Positions 59,403-64,000 of a stretch of 64,000 bases of DNA are shown here, in pieces. The stretch's first letter is position 1. Every line of letters begins with the position of its first letter. The notes under the pieces were generated by a model. It saw nothing but the letters and a program-made list of their open reading frames with translations. It searched no databases and was not told the origin of the DNA. A program made the position numbers and the translations under genes. The stretch spans positions 113,072-177,071 of the forward strand of contig JAHEZJ010000003.1 of the NCBI GenBank assembly GCA_023251135.1. The letters are read 5' to 3'. The DNA comes from Flavobacterium sp. (GTDB lineage: Bacteria > Bacteroidota > Bacteroidia > Flavobacteriales > Flavobacteriaceae).

Positions 59403-60017
59403 TTACAAACAATACGAAATGCCAAATTCAATATTTCGCGTGTTAAATCCGGCGTTTTCACTATTTAGTCCGGCGTTTGAGACGTGCCGAATCCCTGAAC
59501 GAATATCAAATCGTAGCTGCTCTGCTTTAACCGAGAAACCCAGCGCAAAAACATCTGCAAAAGCAAAACCAGCCGACAATCTTTCGGTATCCCGGTCCGT
59601 TATCAAGGGACCAATACTTCCTAAAGCATAAACCGAGAAAACCTTACCAATCGGTTTTCTGACTAAAAAACCAAGATTCAGCACATACTCATGTACCTCT
59701 TTCAGCTTGGTATATTCTTCTCTCTTTTCAAGATAATCCGGCTCTTCTGGTTTTACAAAATAAAAGTTCAACAATTGGTGTCTTCCAAAATTAACTTCCG
59801 GCTGAATTAAAATTTCAAATTGAAAATGCTTTGTTTCCTTTACTCGGTAGTACAACTCAATTTTATAAAATTGATTGGTAAAAGTATAGTTTCTGTTGTT
59901 AAACTCGCTACCAAAACCATAGTTAACACCCAGCGCCAGTTTTTCCTTTTTAACTTGCCCTGAAACCTTAAATACACCAAAAAAAATAATTAAAAACAAT
60001 AGTAGTTTTCTACTCAT
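59403..60017 (-). CDS. PagL-like acyloxyacyl hydrolase (lipid A deacylase)
   Basis: 204 residues from the ATG at 60017; an in-frame GTG six bases upstream is less likely. Signal peptide ends VSGQ. Eight-stranded outer-membrane barrel. GIRHVSNAGLNSENAGFN carries the His-x-Ser pair and a downstream NxGF as in PagL, where His and Ser form the catalytic site together with a Glu. PagL removes the 3-O acyl chain of lipid A. The SEN region could supply the acidic residue. Confidence is moderate, because such barrels diverge quickly. Confidence 0.75.
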   Translation of the reverse strand: MSRKLLLFLIIFFGVFKVSGQVKKEKLALGVNYGFGSEFNNRNYTFTNQFYKIELYYRVKETKHFQFEILIQPEVNFGRHQLLNFYFVKPEEPDYLEKREEYTKLKEVHEYVLNLGFLVRKPIGKVFSVYALGSIGPLITDRDTERLSAGFAFADVFALGFSVKAEQLRFDIRSGIRHVSNAGLNSENAGFNTRNIEFGISYCL

Positions 60018-60050
60018 AGGCACTTCTTTTTACTAAACTAAATATAACAA

Positions 60051-60080
60051 AAAAAGATCCAGTTTTCACTGGATCTTTTT
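60051..60080. terminator. Terminator copy 2 of the secDF type
   Basis: AAAAAGATCCAGT-TTTC-ACTGGATCTTTTT, perfect 13-bp arms. It matches the secDF terminator at 60814-60843 at 28 of 30 positions, and the two differences are a compensated base pair (A-T against G-C). Confidence 0.9.
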
Positions 60081-60091
60081 CAAATAATCAA

Positions 60092-60160
60092 TCACGCTTT
60101 ATAGCGTTTTCCTTCAATTGTAAATTTATCATCGCTCTGAACGAGAGCAACAATACAACA
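60092..60160 (-). pseudogene. Remnant of a secDF 3' end
   Basis: On the minus strand the frame reads ...IVALVQSDDKFTIEGKRYKA and stops at a TGA (60092-60094). The intact SecDF ends SSDDKHTIEDKHNA. The aligned block DDK-x-TIE-x-K and the terminator directly after it show a common origin. The remainder of the gene is missing. Together with the intact secDF end it brackets the peptide locus at 60199-60656. Upstream of about 60150 similarity fades. Confidence 0.65.
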
Positions 60161-60198
60161 ACATTCCAAAATTTAATCTTTTAGGATGAACTATTAGA

Positions 60199-60312
60199 TT
60201 ACTTACTATTAGTCTGTAAATCATGTTTAGCACATTGACCTCCTAAATAAAAAGCTACTGCGACACAAAAAAGGATCAGAATAAATAACCGTATAATTTT
60301 TTTCTCTCCCAT
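60199..60312 (-). CDS. Short one-TM peptide, possible immunity protein
   Basis: 37 residues: MGEKKIIRLFILILFCVAVA, then FYLGGQCAKHDLQTNSK. A positively charged start, one hydrophobic helix and a short polar tail. It follows the second double-glycine peptide by 8 bases. Small membrane peptides in this position often protect the producer from its own bacteriocin. Alternatively it is a third component. Its short length makes the call uncertain, but tight spacing in the same direction supports a real gene. Confidence 0.55.
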   Translation of the reverse strand: MGEKKIIRLFILILFCVAVAFYLGGQCAKHDLQTNSK

Positions 60313-60320
60313 TTTGTCAA

Positions 60321-60473
60321 TTACAAATTATGTCTTGCATCATATGCTGCACACGCAGCTCCAAGTTCATAACAACACCATGCAGCAGCTAAGCCAAGCG
60401 ATAAAATCCCAATGATTATCCCTCCATTAATGTCTTTTACTTCATCTTCTGACAATTCTATTATATTCTCCAT
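60321..60473 (-). CDS. Double-glycine leader peptide 2 (bacteriocin-like)
   Basis: 50 residues. The leader MENIIELSEDEVKDINGG has the classic ELS/ExxxIxGG form, predicting cleavage after Gly18 by a C39 peptidase/ABC exporter. The 32-residue mature part is hydrophobic, Gly/Ala-rich, with three Cys (IIGILSLGLAAAWCCYELGA...). It lies 12 bases after peptide 1, so the two probably share an mRNA and may act as a two-peptide pair. No exporter gene is in the window. Confidence 0.7.
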   Translation of the reverse strand: MENIIELSEDEVKDINGGIIIGILSLGLAAAWCCYELGAACAAYDARHNL

Positions 60474-60485
60474 AATCTTTAGATT

Positions 60486-60656
60486 TTATGAATTTAAATG
60501 ATACCCTAACATAAATGCGCCTAAACCAATTGGACCACATACCATATAACATCCTAACCCAACCAAATACGTTGTTTTAGATACACCTCCTTCAACCTCC
60601 TGCATTTCGGGTGCACTTAGTTCTACTACATCAAAATTTTCTAATTGTAAGTTCAT
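60486..60656 (-). CDS. Double-glycine leader peptide 1 (bacteriocin-like)
   Basis: 56 residues. Leader MNLQLENFDVVELSAPEMQE plus VEGG ends at a double glycine (Gly23-Gly24), fitting the (L)xxxELSxxEMxxxxGG consensus. The mature part has 32 residues, the same length as that of peptide 2, and contains two Cys within GLGCYMVCGPIGLG. Similar class II-like peptides of Bacteroidota are exported antimicrobials. The first gene of a three-peptide unit. A strong inverted repeat lies 74 bases upstream of it. Confidence 0.75.
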   Translation of the reverse strand: MNLQLENFDVVELSAPEMQEVEGGVSKTTYLVGLGCYMVCGPIGLGAFMLGYHLNS

Positions 60657-60730
60657 AATTTTATTCTTTTTAAATTAATAAGTCCTTTAACAAAATTATT
60701 TTCTCGAGATCTTTTTGTTATAACGAAATT

Positions 60731-60769
60731 AATATACTTCCGTCTAATAACATTGAACGGAAGTATATT
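60731..60769 (-). promoter_or_regulatory. Perfect 13-bp inverted repeat upstream of the peptide unit
   Basis: AATATACTTCCGT and ACGGAAGTATATT around a 13-base spacer. No T run follows on either strand directly, so it looks more like an operator or leader structure than a terminator. The secDF terminator stands separately at 60814. Confidence 0.6.
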
Positions 60770-60813
60770 TCATTCTTTTTTAATTATAGTTCAGCATAGC
60801 ATTTTACTCCAAA

Positions 60814-60843
60814 AAAAAGATCCGGTTTTCACCGGATCTTTTT
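60814..60843 (-). terminator. secDF terminator
   Basis: AAAAAGATCCGGT-TTTC-ACCGGATCTTTTT, perfect 13-bp arms, 20 bases after the secDF stop. The paired copy is at 60051-60080. Confidence 0.9.
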
Positions 60844-60862
60844 CTATAACTTAAGCATTTAA

Positions 60863-63835
60863 TTATGCGTTGTGCTTGTCTTCGATTGTGTGTTTATCAT
60901 CACTTGAAATTGTATCAACCAATACTGGTGTAGCAATAAATAATGATGAATAAGTTCCTACCACAATACCAATTAACATGGCAAAGATAAATCCTCTGAT
61001 AGATTCTCCACCAAAGATAAACATCGTTAATAATACGATGATCATCATTAATGAGGTATTCAACGTTCTTGACAATGTAGTGTTAATAGATGCGTTTACG
61101 ATATCTTCAAAACTTCCTTTACGGTTTCCGATGATAAACTCTCTAATTCTGTCAAATACAATTACAGTATCGTTCATAGAGTAACCAATTACAGTAAGGA
61201 TAGCCGCAATAAAGTGCTGATCCATTTCCATGTGGAAAGGCATGAATTTATAACATAAAGAGTAGATTCCTAATACAAAGATAACGTCATGCGCTACCGC
61301 TGCAATCGCACCTAATGAATATTGCCATTTACGGAAAGAGATCATTAAGTATAAGAAAATAACTGCCATTGCACCTAATACAGCCCAGTAAGAGTTCGTT
61401 TTAATATCTTCAGAAATAGAAGCTCCAACTTTAGATTGTTGCACTACTCCAATTTTCTTACCATCAAATGAGTTGATGAATTTTTCATAAGAAGTGTTAG
61501 GGAAATATTTCGCTAACGACTTGTATAAAATTTGATTCACTTCTTCATCAACAGCTACACCGTCTTCTTTAATTTTATATTTAGTTGTGATTTTCAACTG
61601 ATCATCATCACCTAAAATTTTAGCCTCAACAGGAGTACCAAAAGAAGCAGATAATTCATCTGATACTACAGTAGCATCAATTGGTTTTTCAAATTTCACC
61701 TGGAATGTTCTTCCTCCAACAAAATCAACACCTTCATCTAATCCGTTTACGAAGAAGATAGAAACTAAACTCACTACAACTACAATTGAAGAGAAGATGT
61801 AAGTAAATTTCTTAATCTTAATAAAGTCAAAGTGGAAGTTTGTAAACCAGTTTTTAGTAATGTTTGTAGAGAATGTTAAATCTCCTTTTCCAGCAATGTT
61901 TCTGTCAATAAAAATTCTAGCAATAAAGATTGAAGTAAACAATGAAGTTACGATACCAATCAATAATGTTAAAGCAAAACCTTTAATTGGTCCTGTACCA
62001 AAAATGAATAAGATTGCACCAGTTAAAACGTGAGTAACGTTTGCGTCGATAATAGAACGCATTGCTCCGTGCCATCCGTAAGAAGCTACAACTGCTTCTG
62101 ACAATGATTTTCCTTCACGTAATTCTTCTTTAGCTCTTTCAAATATAATGATGTTCGCATCTACCGCTGTACCTAATGTTAATACGATACCTGCAATACC
62201 TGGCAATGTTAATACAAAACCAAAACTTGCCATAATTCCAAACAAGAAAAGTAAGTTCAATAATAAGGCAAGGTTAGCATACCAACCTGCTTTACCATAA
62301 TAGAATACCATCCATAAACAAACTAATAAAAATCCTAATACAGAAGAAATTGTACCTGCATCAATTGCAGCCTGACCTAAAGATGGTCCTACAACTGTTG
62401 ACTGAATAATATCTGCAGAAGCCGGTAATTTACCTGCGTTTAATACGTTAGCTAAATCTTTAGTTTCAGCCACATCAAAAGAACCTGTAATTTCAGATCT
62501 TCCTCCTGCAATTGGTCCACTTGTAACACCTGGTGCAGAGTAAACGATATTATCTAAAACAATAGCAATATATCCTTTTTGAGAGAATGCTCTTCCTGTT
62601 AATTCTTCCCAAACTTTAGCTCCCTGACTGTTCATTTGCATAGAAACAGCTGGTTTTCCTAATTGGTCAAATGTATCTTTTGCATCTGTAACAACACCAC
62701 CGCTCATTGCAGGAACATTGTCTCTGTTTCCTTTTAAAGCATATAATTCAACTGCTTCAATATCTTTTCCTTTTGCATCTTTAATAGTAGTTGGTTTACT
62801 CCACACAAATTTTGCATTGTGTTGGTCAGCACCCAATAAAATTCTGATGTCAGCTCTTTTAAAATAATTGTTTACAGTAGCTGTATCTTTAGGAGCAAAG
62901 TATCCTAAAACTGGTCCACCACCCTGACCTAACATTTTGTCAAATAATGGGTTGTTTCCTTTTTTAGTGTCTACTGAATCTTTAGCATTATCTGTTAATA
63001 AAGCGTTTAATGAATCTTTAACAACAGTTTTAGTCTCTGTTTTTTTGATTTCAGTCTTTTTTAAAGCTTCGTTAGTCGCTACTAAAAAGTTACCGATCTC
63101 TTCGATTTTAAAAGTCTCCCAAAACTCTAACTGAGCTTTTCCTCCTAATAATTTTTTGATTCTGTCTACATCCTTAGCACCTGGAAGCTCTACTAAGATT
63201 CTTCCTGTTTCTCCTAATTTTTGGATGTTTGGCTGAGTTACACCAAATTTGTCGATACGCTCTCTAAGTACTTTGTAAGCACTTTCGATAGACTCATCTA
63301 CTTTTTTCTTAATTACTTTTTGTACTTGCGCATCAGACATTTGAAAATCTACACCACCTTCTCCTTGTAAACTTCTGTTTGCAAAAATATCAGGTGAAGC
63401 TAATTTCACTGTCCCTTTTGAGTTAGCCTCAAAAGCTTCAAAGAACTTATTTAAATAGGTTTTGTTTCCTTCTAAATTTGCAGTTGCATCAGCTAATGAT
63501 TTATTAAATACTGGATTTTTAGAATTGTTTGCTAATCCTTTCAAAACATCTTTAACCGAAATTTGAAGAATCACGTTGATTCCTCCTTCTAAGTCAAGAC
63601 CTTTGTTAAGTTGTTTGTTTTTTACTTCATTATAAGTAAAATCAGTAAAACCAAGGTTTAACACTTTCTCTTTTCCAATAGAATCTAAATATTTTAATTC
63701 TTTATCAGGATTATCTCCTGCAAAAGCTTTAGCTTCACTTTTGACGTTATTGGCCACAAAAGTGAACGAGAGTTGGTAAATACTTACCAATGCAAATAGA
63801 ATTGCGAAAAATTTAATAAGTCCTTTATTCTGCAT
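60863..63835 (-). CDS. secDF: Fused protein translocase subunit SecDF
   Basis: 990 residues: SecD and SecF in one chain, as usual in Bacteroidota. SecD part: first TM helix, GLDLEGGINVILQI, a large periplasmic P1 domain, then six-TM region with PGIAGIVLTLGTAVDANIIIFERAKEE. SecF part: DEGVDFVGGRTFQVKF, a small periplasmic domain, and IGYSMNDTVIVFDRIREF with TLSRTLNTSL. It uses proton flow to pull exported proteins out of SecYEG on the periplasmic side. P1 carries an extra low-complexity insertion (about 260-300). Own promoter upstream. The 3' end is partly duplicated at 60092. Confidence 0.98.
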   Translation of the reverse strand: MQNKGLIKFFAILFALVSIYQLSFTFVANNVKSEAKAFAGDNPDKELKYLDSIGKEKVLNLGFTDFTYNEVKNKQLNKGLDLEGGINVILQISVKDVLKGLANNSKNPVFNKSLADATANLEGNKTYLNKFFEAFEANSKGTVKLASPDIFANRSLQGEGGVDFQMSDAQVQKVIKKKVDESIESAYKVLRERIDKFGVTQPNIQKLGETGRILVELPGAKDVDRIKKLLGGKAQLEFWETFKIEEIGNFLVATNEALKKTEIKKTETKTVVKDSLNALLTDNAKDSVDTKKGNNPLFDKMLGQGGGPVLGYFAPKDTATVNNYFKRADIRILLGADQHNAKFVWSKPTTIKDAKGKDIEAVELYALKGNRDNVPAMSGGVVTDAKDTFDQLGKPAVSMQMNSQGAKVWEELTGRAFSQKGYIAIVLDNIVYSAPGVTSGPIAGGRSEITGSFDVAETKDLANVLNAGKLPASADIIQSTVVGPSLGQAAIDAGTISSVLGFLLVCLWMVFYYGKAGWYANLALLLNLLFLFGIMASFGFVLTLPGIAGIVLTLGTAVDANIIIFERAKEELREGKSLSEAVVASYGWHGAMRSIIDANVTHVLTGAILFIFGTGPIKGFALTLLIGIVTSLFTSIFIARIFIDRNIAGKGDLTFSTNITKNWFTNFHFDFIKIKKFTYIFSSIVVVVSLVSIFFVNGLDEGVDFVGGRTFQVKFEKPIDATVVSDELSASFGTPVEAKILGDDDQLKITTKYKIKEDGVAVDEEVNQILYKSLAKYFPNTSYEKFINSFDGKKIGVVQQSKVGASISEDIKTNSYWAVLGAMAVIFLYLMISFRKWQYSLGAIAAVAHDVIFVLGIYSLCYKFMPFHMEMDQHFIAAILTVIGYSMNDTVIVFDRIREFIIGNRKGSFEDIVNASINTTLSRTLNTSLMMIIVLLTMFIFGGESIRGFIFAMLIGIVVGTYSSLFIATPVLVDTISSDDKHTIEDKHNA

Positions 63836-63961
63836 TATTACTAAAAATTAATTATGTTTTATTGTTTGTTTTTGTTTTAAAGTCCCATAAAATAAGCCCT
63901 GACGTGAGTTTTCTTAACTAAAAAACTAGATCACGAATTACAACATTTTTCTTAAACCGAG

Positions 63962-63992
63962 CAAATATATAATTTACGAAAAGATTAACCAA
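63962..63992 (-). promoter_or_regulatory. secDF promoter
   Basis: Minus strand TTG (63992-63990), 20-base spacer, TATATTTG (63969-63962), giving a leader of about 120 bases before the secDF start. Confidence 0.7.
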
Positions 63993-64000
63993 TTTATTTA

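Noticed and set aside
1-64000. rRNA, tRNA, insertion sequences and replication origin
   Set aside because: None could be recognised by reading. A short tRNA could still be missed without a covariance-model scan.

Overview
The window looks like a chromosomal segment of a Flavobacterium-type member of the Bacteroidota. The evidence is AT-rich DNA, promoters of the TTG-N19/20-TAnnTTTG type, type IX secretion and gliding components, carboxypeptidase-regulatory-like TonB-dependent receptors, a fused SecDF, and characteristic intergenic hairpin and short-period repeats. I see no rRNA, tRNA, CRISPR array, transposase or integrase.

Layout. 1-4.5 kb: a CHASE3/PAS histidine kinase, then a small envelope/stress cluster (DUF4142-like lipoprotein, beta-barrel, small membrane proteins, YtxH). 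5-6 kb: prfA. 6.5-10.4 kb: an AT-rich accessory island with a SieB-like superinfection-exclusion protein, a small unknown protein, an Abi/UG-type reverse transcriptase with an alpha-helical C-terminal domain, and a protein resembling a nucleotide-cyclase fold. 10.5-14.2 kb: RidA-like and LprI-like exported proteins and two paralogous coiled-coil surface proteins. 14.5-18.6 kb: a two-gene cassette (PLD-like membrane protein plus a vWA-like lipoprotein) next to a DUF5995 gene. 18.7-25.7 kb: a CxxCH lipoprotein, topB, small lipoproteins and an MFS transporter. 26-40 kb: an iron/siderophore uptake region with four TonB-dependent receptors, an AraC regulator, a PepSY membrane protein, a Fes/IroE-type esterase and a DUF4198 protein. 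40-46 kb: an amino-acid permease, a GyrI-like protein, valS, and small exported proteins. 46.6-54 kb: a type IX secretion style operon (large type B CTD protein, PorP/SprF, OmpA/PD40 protein) and an aspartyl protease with PDZ domain. 54-64 kb: housekeeping genes (aminotransferase, folE, four-helix-bundle protein, cysS, yidD, lgt, PagL-like protein, secDF). A locus of three very short peptides, two with double-glycine leaders, lies between secDF and the PagL-like gene.

What stands out. (1) The reverse-transcriptase island, with a perfect 21-bp palindrome just upstream of the RT start codon. (2) The short double-glycine peptides, which are bacteriocin-like. (3) Three separate accessory cassettes (PLD/vWA, GyrI-like, bacteriocin-like) each sit directly downstream of an intact gene (DUF5995, valS, secDF). 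Each has on its far side a diverged remnant of that same gene's 3' end, in two cases with its terminator, always in the same polarity. This suggests a common way of acquiring cassettes at gene 3' ends. (4) Degenerate tandem repeats kept in exact 8-bp phase recur in several intergenic regions, and one array runs into the prfA stop codon.

All functional calls rest on reading motifs by eye. No database search was run.
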